Source of the DNA: Oidiodendron maius Zn
Taxonomy: Eukaryota > Ascomycota > Leotiomycetes > Myxotrichaceae
Direction: 5' to 3'
Assembly (NCBI GenBank): GCA_000827325.1
Contig: KN832876.1
Location: forward strand, 1,426,001-1,490,000
Length of the DNA stretch: 64,000 nt
Below the pieces are notes generated by a model. That model was not told the DNA's origin. It made no database searches and saw only the letters and a list, made by a program, of their open reading frames with translations. Position 1 is the first letter of the stretch. Every line of letters starts with the position of its first letter. This document shows positions 10,056 through 19,801 of the stretch, in pieces. The translations under genes were made by a program, and so were the position numbers.

Positions 10056-13055
10056 CTACCACATCTCTCCGAACTGCCGCTCACACCCCTCAGTGCCGTG
10101 GCCCTTCTTCAGCTCAGCCTCCACGGACCACTCCTCGAGGAACCCCCCCGCCTCTCCCAAGAACTCATCCAGGTCGAGAGGCAGCCCAGAACCGCCTCGA
10201 CCCAGCAGCGACGACTGGCTAGACAACGCGCCGTTCCGTTCCGTTGCGCTGTTCGCTATCGTATCGCTGAGGGGCTGCAGGTGCCGAGATGGTGATTTGT
10301 CTCCCAACGCCAGCTGGCCACGCGCTGGTGACATCTCGCGGTCCGCCGCGATGAAAGCTTCGGCCATGGCGCTGACAGTTGGGCTACACGTTGGCAAGGC
10401 AGAGCCAAAGCCCGCTGAAGGAGGGGGTTTTGGCCCGCCGCCCTCAACAGCTGCGAAGTGCTTCTGGAACGTGTTGACAGCGGTAGTCCCGTCGGCGAAA
10501 ACATCGTCCTGACTCAGATTGCCGACGTGCGGTGGTGGAGGAGGGGATCTGGGCCTCTCTTCGAGGGTGGTGTACTCTCCAGCCTCGTCCTCTGGCAGTC
10601 CAAAGGACACTTTCTTCTTGGGCCGAGGCTCGGGATCCTTCACCCATGGATTGCTTGTTGCGGCCTCGACCAGAACCTGGGTGGTTGGGAAACCTCCAAG
10701 CGATGGACAGCTTCTAGACCGCGATGGCGATAGAGTCGGCGACATGAAGTCGCTGAACGGAATGATTCCATCATTCTCCGGCGTTTTAGTGCGCTCAAGT
10801 GGCTGATTACCAGAGCCAGATATTTTCCTCTCCCTGGGCTGGATGCTTCTGTTAATGCTATGCGTTTCATGCCCATCCACCCCTCGTATAACCATTGCTG
10901 GCAGTTGGATATTGTCAGCTGTCCATGGACTTTGTAGACCATCCTCCTTCCCGCTCCCTTGCTGTTCATGGCCATTACTGGGGCAGCTATTTACCGGGGC
11001 CGCTGGTTTATCTGCAAAGTAATCTTCAATAGCGGTATCTTTGTCGTCAGGTATCTTGTATGAGGGGCTTCGTCTGAATTCGATGGTAACTGTAGTCTCT
11101 AGCAATTCTTCAGTCCCCCCAATTGGGGCATCCTCGTTCAGATGATTTTCTATGACTGTCTCTCCATCGAATGCCAGCTCGGCATGCATCGAGATGTCCA
11201 TCTCAGATCTGATTTGGGACTGGAGTATTTCTTCGGTAGAGTCTGAATTCGTATCTTGCTGGTCTTCTGTAAGTAGTTCACAGTCTGAACGAGCCTGACT
11301 CAACGGAGATGATTGAATAACCTCTTCCTTTTGATCTGGCGTCGCCGAAAGACTCTCTACATTTTCTTTGAGACGATCTAGTGAGCTCTGAGCTTTTGTA
11401 GAAGTGTGGAGCGGCCTCTCACTCTCAGGAGCCAATGGGCGCTGCAAATTTTGAGGTACAGAAAATTCAGCGCTTGGAGTGAAATCATCTGGCATATCCC
11501 AATCAGTGTCAAATTTGACACTACTTGGAGAGGTTTCTCTTTCTGTGTTCCTCGTATCTGTAATTGGAGAAGCTTCCTTTAGTTGGGGCTTATTCACAGG
11601 GGAGGGTTCTTGATGCACTTCATTGCCTTGAAGTTCCTCTTTGCTTGGTGAGATTTCGGGGCGAGTATTGTCATCATTCGATTTGTTCTCTTCCCGTTCC
11701 AGGACTATTGATTCAGCTCTTGAGTTGAAGCCAATTTTGTACTGGCCCGTGGCATCTTGCTCAGGGTCAGCAGACATGCGCTTTCTAGTTCTTCTCCGCC
11801 TTTTCCGGTATTTAAATTTCTCCACGTATCCAGAAGACGGTGCAACCTCGGTAAAGAAGCTGTCACCTTCCAAATCATCGACATTGGAATTAGCATGCCG
11901 TTGTATACTTCGAGGACGAATGGACAGTCCAATCAATTCAGTTTGCTTCTGATCCGAGTTCCCTTCTCGGACAGCGCCGAGTTTCGAGGAGGCCCGTTCT
12001 CTGAGAGACGATGTTACTATTGACAGGTCATCATCGGAGTCTCCAGTGCTATTCTGATGGGCAGATTGCGTCGCTCTAGAATTACGCAGAGAATCCACAG
12101 TAGATACATATGATGTCTCTCCAGAAGTGTCTCCAAGTTCGTCAAAATCTTCTTCGGTCCCTATGACTAAACCGGCTGATTCAGGATGAGTCCAAGTAGA
12201 TACGGCCACTTTCGACTGACGATTCCGATGAACCTGAAGTCTACCTGATATTCTTGCGCTCGTAGATTTATAACCTCGTTGTCGGACTTCTTCGCCTTGA
12301 AAGTCTCGCATAGGGGACGGTGATGGAGGTTTTGGACTATCCCACCGAGCTCGTTTGGAGATAGAAGATCCTTTTAGCCATTTCAGGTCTGCTTCTCGTT
12401 TGGTTCGCGCTCCTTCGCCATTTATAACCGTCCCGGTTTGTGCAAAACCACTTTCTATCCGCTGTTCTCTCGCCACAAAATATTGGGTTCGACAAGAATG
12501 AGGGACAATTGGATCCGAGTAAGAATGCGTCATATCAGCTTCCTGGGAAAGGGGGTCTTCTGAGTTGTCGGAATGATATCCCATATCAAATTTATTACCC
12601 AGGTGACATGCTCTCGCGGAGTTGCCTTCAAGATTAACCCTTCGCGTTGCCTCCTGAGCATTTGTAGCTGCCTTGCACTTGGTAAGGGCTTCCTCAGGCG
12701 TCAAGTGCCCAAAGCCTATGTTGGCCAGCTTCATAACCTTGGGTCGAGTAAATGGTGTCTCTCCCAAGTCTGGCTGCTGCCAGGTGAGGATATTTCGTAG
12801 GTTGTGCTTCCACGGATTGACCCATTCCTTGTTCAGAGGTCCTCGTAGCGTAGCAGAATGCAACACGGGCAAATGGCCTTGCAAATACCTCCTCGCGTGT
12901 TTTTCATATCGAAGTCGTTTCTTGTAGATCTCCTGGGGTGTCTGCTCTGTGTCGGAGCCCGCCCAAACGATGTCTTCCGGGTTCTGAGGAGCTGAGGTGT
13001 ACAGCGATTCGTCATAGTCTCGATCATGAGAGCCCGAATCGTCGAAATGCCCCAT
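10056..13055 (-). CDS. uncharacterised 999-residue acidic, Ser/Pro-rich fungal protein
   Basis: A single uninterrupted 999-codon frame begins with MGHFDDSGSHDRDYDESL. I do not recognise a catalytic domain. The N-terminal 130 residues look the most conserved: an aromatic/basic block YEKHARRYLQGHLP, then LRGPLNKEWVNPWKHN. I have a weak memory of similar blocks in fungal proteins loosely labelled 'protamine P1', which is not informative. The rest is disordered, with many SP/TP sites, a basic patch KYRKRRRRTRKRMSADP that could be a nuclear localisation signal, acidic stretches, and a C-terminal Leu-rich acidic segment (LPLDLDEFLGEAGGFLEEW). It is transcribed divergently from the SIN scaffold through an 843-bp shared promoter. 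A nuclear or regulatory role is only inference. Confidence 0.8.
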   Translation of the reverse strand: MGHFDDSGSHDRDYDESLYTSAPQNPEDIVWAGSDTEQTPQEIYKKRLRYEKHARRYLQGHLPVLHSATLRGPLNKEWVNPWKHNLRNILTWQQPDLGETPFTRPKVMKLANIGFGHLTPEEALTKCKAATNAQEATRRVNLEGNSARACHLGNKFDMGYHSDNSEDPLSQEADMTHSYSDPIVPHSCRTQYFVAREQRIESGFAQTGTVINGEGARTKREADLKWLKGSSISKRARWDSPKPPSPSPMRDFQGEEVRQRGYKSTSARISGRLQVHRNRQSKVAVSTWTHPESAGLVIGTEEDFDELGDTSGETSYVSTVDSLRNSRATQSAHQNSTGDSDDDLSIVTSSLRERASSKLGAVREGNSDQKQTELIGLSIRPRSIQRHANSNVDDLEGDSFFTEVAPSSGYVEKFKYRKRRRRTRKRMSADPEQDATGQYKIGFNSRAESIVLEREENKSNDDNTRPEISPSKEELQGNEVHQEPSPVNKPQLKEASPITDTRNTERETSPSSVKFDTDWDMPDDFTPSAEFSVPQNLQRPLAPESERPLHTSTKAQSSLDRLKENVESLSATPDQKEEVIQSSPLSQARSDCELLTEDQQDTNSDSTEEILQSQIRSEMDISMHAELAFDGETVIENHLNEDAPIGGTEELLETTVTIEFRRSPSYKIPDDKDTAIEDYFADKPAAPVNSCPSNGHEQQGSGKEDGLQSPWTADNIQLPAMVIRGVDGHETHSINRSIQPRERKISGSGNQPLERTKTPENDGIIPFSDFMSPTLSPSRSRSCPSLGGFPTTQVLVEAATSNPWVKDPEPRPKKKVSFGLPEDEAGEYTTLEERPRSPPPPPHVGNLSQDDVFADGTTAVNTFQKHFAAVEGGGPKPPPSAGFGSALPTCSPTVSAMAEAFIAADREMSPARGQLALGDKSPSRHLQPLSDTIANSATERNGALSSQSSLLGRGGSGLPLDLDEFLGEAGGFLEEWSVEAELKKGHGTEGCERQFGEMW

Positions 13056-13598
13056 CCTGGCAAATGTGCAACCATGTTACTAGTGATTGCGATATCGAGG
13101 GCATTAAATCGATGGTAACTGCATTTTGTGCTGCGTTATTCGGTGTTGGCGGTCGTTTGTAAGACGCGGAACGCGGTGGCAGAATTCTCAACCTCTCCCT
13201 CGCGTCGATCTGGCGTAAAGTGGAAACGTGATCACTCACAGCGTCTGACATACTTTTAACTCACAATAGGGATGTTTAGCTCTCTATGTGATATCTAAAT
13301 TTCCATGTATGCGACTGGTATATAACTAGGTATGAATTTAGTTTGTATAGGCTCTCCGCTGTAGGAGTAAACTACTCTCATCTCCTATAAAGAAGTGCAT
13401 TACAAACAATCAATAAGCAATGATCCTATTTCCTTTCCAAGACTCCACCATATGGATATCATATTCGGTACGCACTGTAGGTACGCACCAACCATTGACT
13501 CAAAACTCGCAATGCAAAACTTCTTGAAATCAACTTCGGGAATCCAGTTTCATTCTGGCAGCTGTGAGGAGAGGAGACCCAATATCACGCCTATCGCC

Positions 13599-13614
13599 CG
13601 TTGCCGAGGCAACG
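13599..13614. promoter_or_regulatory. perfect RFX-type X-box
   Basis: The sequence CGTTGCCGAGGCAACG is a perfect 7-bp inverted repeat with a 2-bp spacer. It matches the RFX consensus GTNRCC(N0-3)RGYAAC at every position. Fungal RFX factors (yeast Crt1, fission yeast Sak1, RfxA/RFX1 of moulds) control DNA-damage and cell-division genes. It lies 285 bp before the scaffold start. Confidence 0.6.
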
Positions 13615-13681
13615 CCCGAGACCTTGAATTTCGAGACCACCAATACAGTACAAGTCTAGATTGTATAAGGTATTGACCAGC

Positions 13682-13687
13682 ACGCGT
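13682..13687. promoter_or_regulatory. ACGCGT box (MBF-type), distal
   Basis: Palindromic ACGCGT, the core bound by MBF (Mbp1/Res1-Swi6) at G1/S genes, 211 bp before the SIN scaffold start. One copy alone would be unremarkable. It is noted because a second copy lies 101 bp away and an X-box 70 bp away. Confidence 0.4.
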
Positions 13688-13782
13688 CAAGAGACACCAA
13701 AACATATCGCCAACCGTCATTTTGAAGAATTATTCTGGAACCCGGGCAGCTTGACCCATTGCCAACAACAATCTACCCCACT

Positions 13783-13788
13783 ACGCGT
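13783..13788. promoter_or_regulatory. ACGCGT box (MBF-type), proximal
   Basis: Second ACGCGT palindrome in the same promoter, 110 bp before the SIN scaffold start codon. Confidence 0.4.
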
Positions 13789-13898
13789 GCAACGAGCAAC
13801 AACAACAAAACTCAACCACAACAATCACAAACCTTATCTCATGACAGGCCACGGATGAGAAAGCAATTTATCTCCGCGATTCTGATTCCTATACTATA

Positions 13899-16800
13899 AT
13901 GGAGCAAGCCTGGCTAGATTCATTGTCTGAAGACTGGGTCTCCCAACCTCGATCATCTGGCTCTCCGGCGCCATCATTGCCTTCCACTTCAAATGGCACT
14001 TACGAGAGTTGCATACCCAAATACAATCCGTCGCAGAAGACCTGGGCAGTTGGCCAAGATAGCAGCACAAACGCCCTGGTAGAACGAAGCCCTAGTGAGA
14101 ATAACATACCCGCATCACAACGAGTCCTTCGACGACCCTCCAAGCTCCGAGATGATGTATCATATAGTGGTCAAAGGCGGCACCTGTCACGGTCCCTCTC
14201 TGCTTCAGCTGCACCATCAGTCCATGGTCAAGCAATCCAATACTACGGATCAGTCAATATCTCTCCAAATAGGGTACCCCATGACACACCCGAGTGGAGG
14301 AGGCGATTACTACACGGTGATGTCGCATATGGGGAGCAGAGAGATCTTTTTAGTCCTGTTGGACTCGAAGGCATTTTTCGCCCGCCTCCAGTTCAGCCAG
14401 CCGCGTCAACCAAATTGCCAACAGATGCATTTGAAAATGGCAATATCACAATGCCCTCGAGCCCCCCGCCGTACAGCAAAGATTTTGGATCACAACGGTC
14501 TGGGCTTAAGATTTCCAGTGCGGAGCATATTCAGGAGAAAGTTGATGGCCAGCAGCCACAAGCTATGAAATATGATCTCATGGAAATGGAGGGTAGCGAG
14601 TTCTCAGCTAATGACCTCAGTCGAAGCAGTAACTTTCGCCCTGTCGCAGTTATATCTCAAGAAGACAACTCTCCAACATTTTCGGACACTTTCTCCAATT
14701 CTGGTAATTTCGTTCCGCAGCAGAATGAATCAGTTAATGGTGCGACGCGCGTAGTAAGCGGCCAGAGCGATACCCGAAATGAAGCTCTGAGTCCTATATA
14801 CATAACACAGCATAATACTATTGCTAAAGAAGTCGAACATTATGCATTGGATCTCTCAGCGAATAAATTGCAATCGCGTCTGAAAGAGGTACAAGGAGAT
14901 GGCCGGCAGAGACATATCGAGGATTCGTCGCAAGCCCCAGAAGGCAATACCGTGGATACTGATGATTACGCCCATAATGGCCGCTTTATCAACATTCACA
15001 GAGGTGGCTGTTCTCAAGAAGGCTCATTTCGAAGGCGGATGTTAAGTCCATCGTCTCCTCAGCCTATGGATGAATCGGTATTGTTACCTGAAGAATCCAT
15101 GCAGGCCAGCACGCCAAAGCAATTACCAAACATGAAAAAAACTCGAGCATCTAACGAGTTCTTCACTTCGCAGCCAACCCAGGATTCGTACCCTGTGCCT
15201 CCCGCGCCTCATCCAAGCCCAGTTAAGTCTAATGAAGTGGATCCTAAGAGCACTTCTGGCAGTCCATTGAAAATATTCGGTACTTATGATACTTTCACGA
15301 ATCAAATGCTACTACGGAGGCTCAGTCAGTTCGAAGAACATTTTGACAATGACGACGAAATGCCTTCTGCTCTGGGGCAAGAGTCAACACATTCTGGAGT
15401 GAACGAAGCCTTCGTGGAGAACTCCAGCCCTGGAAAGGGACTGCAGCACAATAATGAGCGCCGAGAGACATCGAGGAAGTTAAACAGTTTTGGTAGGGGT
15501 GACTTGGATAATTTCCAGTTTAACGAGGACATCTCATACAGCTCGAGCAAAGTAAGTTCAGAGCAAGAGGACAAGGAGAATATTTCCCTCCCTGCACTTG
15601 ATCATGGGCCGGCTGGATTAAAATTCCATTTGCAACCTTCGCCAGCATTGGAGGAAGGGCTCGTGTCGCAACGAAGAACAAACCGTGTTAATAGTGCCAT
15701 CACGGAAGTGCGCACCGTGGCCATTCGGAAGGCAATACGGCCTACATCTTCCTCCTCTGATGCCTCAGCTGCTCTGCCATCTCAGAGACAGGAAGATTTG
15801 GCAACCCCGAGGAAACGTGATGGTAATTTAGAAGGCAAGCGTCTTTTCCATTCGCCTTCCAAAGACCCGACACCAAAGCGCCGACGGACATTGCAAAAGA
15901 ACGATATTTCTAGAGCTTCCGATGAAAATGGAGAAGGGGATGAATTGCAACAGAATCAACATCGAATACACTCAGTAATTGGCAAAAAGAGGAAAGACGC
16001 AAAACATGAAGATGACGTGCAAGCAGCCAACCCAAAGGTTCTGGCTACACGCCAAATACTTAGACCACGAACCCCGACGCCAAGTCAGCGCAGTAGTCTC
16101 CGGTTTGAGCGTGCAATGCCTCAGGAGGTGGATCTTGATGAGGTGCAGTTGAAGCTTCAAGAGGAGAAAATCGCCAGAATACAAGCAGAATTGGATTCGA
16201 CTGACCTGCGTAAACCACACACCACTCTCGGTATGAGCCAGCAAGCACAAGATGGCAGTCGGAAAGGCTCTGTTACTACTCAAGACTTTCTTGATGAGGC
16301 AAAGAAGATAATGGCTGGTATCAGAGGAAAGGCTAGACCTCGAAGTGGCCTAAATAGCTTAGAAGAGTCCGAGTCTGACAATGATCGAAAAGTCTTGTCG
16401 GGAACTAGTACTCAAGAAGAGTTCGAGGATTCCTATCAAGAATCCTCACAAGAGCCTTTTTCAAGACCGCCTAGTCGAGATGGTCGTCCAGTTCCGAGAC
16501 CACCCACCAAGCAGCAAGACCCTGACGTCCTTAATCACCTTCGTAAATACGAGGAAATGAGCGACATGGATGAGGTTATTGCTACTTCAATTCGATCAAT
16601 CGCTATGGCAAAGAATGCGGCTAAATCTGTCAAAGAAATTAATAGGATAACGGAAGAGATGATTTCAAGAAGCCCCGCTGCACTGCTAGGCCAGGGTGGC
16701 GGGATCGAAAGTGACCCTCCAAATATTCGCATTACAGAAAATCCCGAACTTCAACGAAAACGAAAGCACTCGTCATCTTCGGGTCCTATTCATCGAGCAG

Positions 16801-19556
16801 ATTCCCATGAAGTAGAGTATGCTTCTCAAGGATCAAATGCTTCTTCAAGCCAGTCGACATCTCTTTCGATTCCCACCGGATCATCACGAGGATCAGATTC
16901 TCGTCGAGTAATTGCGCCGCATACTGTATCTCATCTGATTCCTGAGCAGCTCGCTGGTATGGTATTTGACCGAGAGCGAAATATATGGGTCAAGAGAAAT
17001 CAAGCCAGCGGAGGTCACAGTGGACAAGATCATTTACGCCCGGACGAGACAGAGGAAGACCCATTTGGCGACATCCCTGACCTCTCAGTCGACGAAACTC
17101 AGGAGCTTCAGCGTCTCAAAGCGGTTGCGGCAAAGCGTAAAGAGGAGGGCCAAGCAGCTCACAATGCTGCGAACGCCGCCAGTAATTCACAGGATGTGGC
17201 CAATACTGGAACAAATCCCATAACAAATTCGATAGGTGTAAATGCAAGGCCAGATGATGAGCCTTCATCGGAGCCTTCGAAATTCACTCAGCTTGCATCG
17301 AGCATTACGAATGCAGAAACAAACACCAGAATAACGTCGTGGGGAGATGACCGTCTCCCAATACGTCTGGCGTCTAAATCAGGAGCATTCCAGACTGAGA
17401 ATTTTTCAAAGCTGGAAGTCCGAGAAGAGTTGGCTGAAGAGGTTGAGAAGGAGATCTCAATCTATGAGGACCGGGTTAAAACATCAAGTCCACAACGTCG
17501 TAATGTTACAATATCATTCTCATCACCTCTAACCTCTATTATTCAGACATCTGCATACGATGAAGGTCTTCAATTCGAGAACGAACTAGATGATAGTCTC
17601 CAACCCGACAATGACGATTACGAGGATGTGGGAGGTGGTAATGCAGTTGTATCAAAGAGACGTAGCGCCAGCATGTCGATGAAACTGGGCACTCTTCGAA
17701 AATCATCTCGCCACCTTTCCCTCTCTGACGGTGGCTTTGTTGCTCGACCTGTTTCACGCATTGACGAGCAGGATGAGGAGACTTTCGCTGCGGAAAGCGA
17801 TGAGCGACGGAGACGAAGTGTAAGCATTGTCGTTGCAACGCCTCTTCCGCCCAGAACTGTTGCTCGGCCTCCACACGAAATTGGGACTCTGGAACTCACC
17901 CCTCTATCTGACTTCACTGTACACCATGGTAACGAGTCATTTGGCCTGGAGGTCAGCTATATTGAGCGAGGAAACCGATACACACTTGGTGATAGCACTA
18001 AAAGGGCTCTATCTCTTTCAATAAAGGACATTGTGGCGAGACTTACGGAGGTTGAGCCATATGAACCTTTTTGGGAGCACATCAAGAAAATGGACTTGAA
18101 AGGCAAAAACCTCACAAGTCTCCACAAACTGGAAGAGTTTTGTGGACGACTTGAGGAACTTGATGTATCTGATAATCGGATAAGCCAGTTAAATGGTGCT
18201 CCCTCTACCATTCGACAACTTCGAATTGCGCATAACAATCTATCGGACCTCACAGCGTGGGGACATCTCAGTAATCTGCAGTATATCGATGTTTCTAATA
18301 ACGAGATCGAAAGCTTGTCAGCATTTAAATACTTGGTCCACCTGAGGGGTCTGAGGGCCGACAACAACAGGATTAAATCTCTAGACGGTATCCGAAGCCT
18401 GGACGGGCTACTTAGTCTTCGACTACGCGGCAACTTGATCGAAAGTGTTGATTTCAATGACACGAAACTCCAGCGCCTCTCAGATCTAGATCTCAATGGA
18501 AATCAGATCATAGAGGTTCGAAACATGCATCTACTGAGCTCATTGTCGAGTCTTAGTTTGGAGAACAACTATATATCAACCATTGAATCGGATTGCTCTC
18601 AAGAACAATGGGCATTGAAGTATCTTAAGCTGTGTGGAAATAATCTGGAGTTCATTGATATCAGCCAATATCCAAATCTTCGACTTCTATATCTCGACCG
18701 CAATCGTCTTGGAAAAGTAACTGGCCTCCACCGAACAAAGCGCCTGGACAGCCTTTCCATGCGGGAGCAGCAGGAAGGTTCAATCATCGATCACTCGGTC
18801 CTTGCAGAAGCCTTCGAGGTCCGCAAGCTCTTCCTTTCAGGCAATTTCCTAGGCACTTTTGAACCTCCAATCGATTTTCTAAACTTGCAATACCTTGAAC
18901 TTGCAAATTGCGGACTAGAGTCACTACCGGTTGAGTTTGGACAAATATTTCCAAATATACGGGTCTTGAATCTGAACTTCAACGCCTTGAAAGATGTAAG
19001 GCCGTTGCTTGGTATTACACGGCTGAAAAAGCTGTATCTAGCAGGAAATCGATTGTTGAGGTTGAGAACGATCACGAATGTCCTGGCCCAATTTCCAACC
19101 CTGACACAAGTCGACATTAGGAGCAATCCTCTCACCCAGGGATTCTACCCACCTGTCATTGAGACGCGATTAGTCCCCCATGAGACTTCAGAAACAGATG
19201 GAGTGGTCTGTGAACCATTCTTTATTGGACCTGCGGATGCAGACAAGGATAAGAAATATGCATCTCGGTTGGATATGGAGACGAAGATGCTGAGGAGGGT
19301 TTATGAGATGTTGGTTTTAGGACGCTCTGAACACATAAAAGTCCTGGACGGATTACGTGTTGACATATCTATCGCTATAGCGAAGGATGAGATCACTGGT
19401 GCTTTGGTTAGAGCAGGTATAGTGCAGGCCGAGTCCACTGGAACTGTTGGAGAGAACAACCCCGAGAGAAGTCAAGCAGAGGCAGGTGGGGCAAACGAGG
19501 AAGGAACCATTGAGGGAGCTGCCCCTAAAGAATCAACCTCGTTGCAGGCATGGTAG
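13899..19556 (+). CDS. cdc11: leucine-rich-repeat SIN/MEN scaffold (Cdc11/Nud1/SnaD family)
   Basis: Spindle-pole-body scaffold of the septation initiation/mitotic exit network, which docks the Spg1 GTPase module and the Sid2-Mob1 kinase. A single 1885-codon frame opens with MEQAWLDSLSEDWVSQPRSS, a conserved start of filamentous-fungal homologues. Residues 1-1390 are mostly disordered, Ser/Thr/Glu-rich, with many SP/TP sites suited to Cdk/Polo control. They include short coiled segments (about 745-775) and basic patches (KRRRTLQKND). The leucine-rich repeats run from about 1397 (KMDLKGKNLTSLHKL) to about 1745 (DIRSNPLTQGFY), with repeated LxxLxLxxNxI units, followed by an LRR-cap-like C-terminal domain. 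The length is in line with large fungal Cdc11 orthologues. The upstream RFX and ACGCGT sites suggest cell-cycle transcription. Confidence 0.9.
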   Translation: MEQAWLDSLSEDWVSQPRSSGSPAPSLPSTSNGTYESCIPKYNPSQKTWAVGQDSSTNALVERSPSENNIPASQRVLRRPSKLRDDVSYSGQRRHLSRSLSASAAPSVHGQAIQYYGSVNISPNRVPHDTPEWRRRLLHGDVAYGEQRDLFSPVGLEGIFRPPPVQPAASTKLPTDAFENGNITMPSSPPPYSKDFGSQRSGLKISSAEHIQEKVDGQQPQAMKYDLMEMEGSEFSANDLSRSSNFRPVAVISQEDNSPTFSDTFSNSGNFVPQQNESVNGATRVVSGQSDTRNEALSPIYITQHNTIAKEVEHYALDLSANKLQSRLKEVQGDGRQRHIEDSSQAPEGNTVDTDDYAHNGRFINIHRGGCSQEGSFRRRMLSPSSPQPMDESVLLPEESMQASTPKQLPNMKKTRASNEFFTSQPTQDSYPVPPAPHPSPVKSNEVDPKSTSGSPLKIFGTYDTFTNQMLLRRLSQFEEHFDNDDEMPSALGQESTHSGVNEAFVENSSPGKGLQHNNERRETSRKLNSFGRGDLDNFQFNEDISYSSSKVSSEQEDKENISLPALDHGPAGLKFHLQPSPALEEGLVSQRRTNRVNSAITEVRTVAIRKAIRPTSSSSDASAALPSQRQEDLATPRKRDGNLEGKRLFHSPSKDPTPKRRRTLQKNDISRASDENGEGDELQQNQHRIHSVIGKKRKDAKHEDDVQAANPKVLATRQILRPRTPTPSQRSSLRFERAMPQEVDLDEVQLKLQEEKIARIQAELDSTDLRKPHTTLGMSQQAQDGSRKGSVTTQDFLDEAKKIMAGIRGKARPRSGLNSLEESESDNDRKVLSGTSTQEEFEDSYQESSQEPFSRPPSRDGRPVPRPPTKQQDPDVLNHLRKYEEMSDMDEVIATSIRSIAMAKNAAKSVKEINRITEEMISRSPAALLGQGGGIESDPPNIRITENPELQRKRKHSSSSGPIHRADSHEVEYASQGSNASSSQSTSLSIPTGSSRGSDSRRVIAPHTVSHLIPEQLAGMVFDRERNIWVKRNQASGGHSGQDHLRPDETEEDPFGDIPDLSVDETQELQRLKAVAAKRKEEGQAAHNAANAASNSQDVANTGTNPITNSIGVNARPDDEPSSEPSKFTQLASSITNAETNTRITSWGDDRLPIRLASKSGAFQTENFSKLEVREELAEEVEKEISIYEDRVKTSSPQRRNVTISFSSPLTSIIQTSAYDEGLQFENELDDSLQPDNDDYEDVGGGNAVVSKRRSASMSMKLGTLRKSSRHLSLSDGGFVARPVSRIDEQDEETFAAESDERRRRSVSIVVATPLPPRTVARPPHEIGTLELTPLSDFTVHHGNESFGLEVSYIERGNRYTLGDSTKRALSLSIKDIVARLTEVEPYEPFWEHIKKMDLKGKNLTSLHKLEEFCGRLEELDVSDNRISQLNGAPSTIRQLRIAHNNLSDLTAWGHLSNLQYIDVSNNEIESLSAFKYLVHLRGLRADNNRIKSLDGIRSLDGLLSLRLRGNLIESVDFNDTKLQRLSDLDLNGNQIIEVRNMHLLSSLSSLSLENNYISTIESDCSQEQWALKYLKLCGNNLEFIDISQYPNLRLLYLDRNRLGKVTGLHRTKRLDSLSMREQQEGSIIDHSVLAEAFEVRKLFLSGNFLGTFEPPIDFLNLQYLELANCGLESLPVEFGQIFPNIRVLNLNFNALKDVRPLLGITRLKKLYLAGNRLLRLRTITNVLAQFPTLTQVDIRSNPLTQGFYPPVIETRLVPHETSETDGVVCEPFFIGPADADKDKKYASRLDMETKMLRRVYEMLVLGRSEHIKVLDGLRVDISIAIAKDEITGALVRAGIVQAESTGTVGENNPERSQAEAGGANEEGTIEGAAPKESTSLQAW

Positions 19557-19801
19557 GTAGAAGACAAGTTTGCCTAAAAAATATGCCCATGACTTTGATG
19601 CATGATTGAAATGGTTTGAATAGTGTATAATAGCACGGCGTTGGTGGCTTATGGCATGGAAGGGAGTTTCTAGATCAAAGAGATTAAGCGTAATGTCCGC
19701 ATGACAAACAACTGAATTAAACACGCATGATTTCAATGATCCCGTTCCAAAAAAACAATATCTAGATATGCAGGTATCCGTCTAGATTTTGATACATCTG
19801 T

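Larger units (their letters stand above)
13056..13898. promoter_or_regulatory. divergent promoter between the 999-residue gene and the SIN scaffold
   Basis: An 843-bp intergenic region serves both flanking start codons (13055 minus, 13899 plus). It contains a perfect RFX X-box (13600-13613) and two MluI cell-cycle boxes (ACGCGT), each listed separately. The 100 bp before the scaffold start are A/C-rich (CAACAACAAAAC), as is usual for fungal 5' leaders. Confidence 0.65.
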
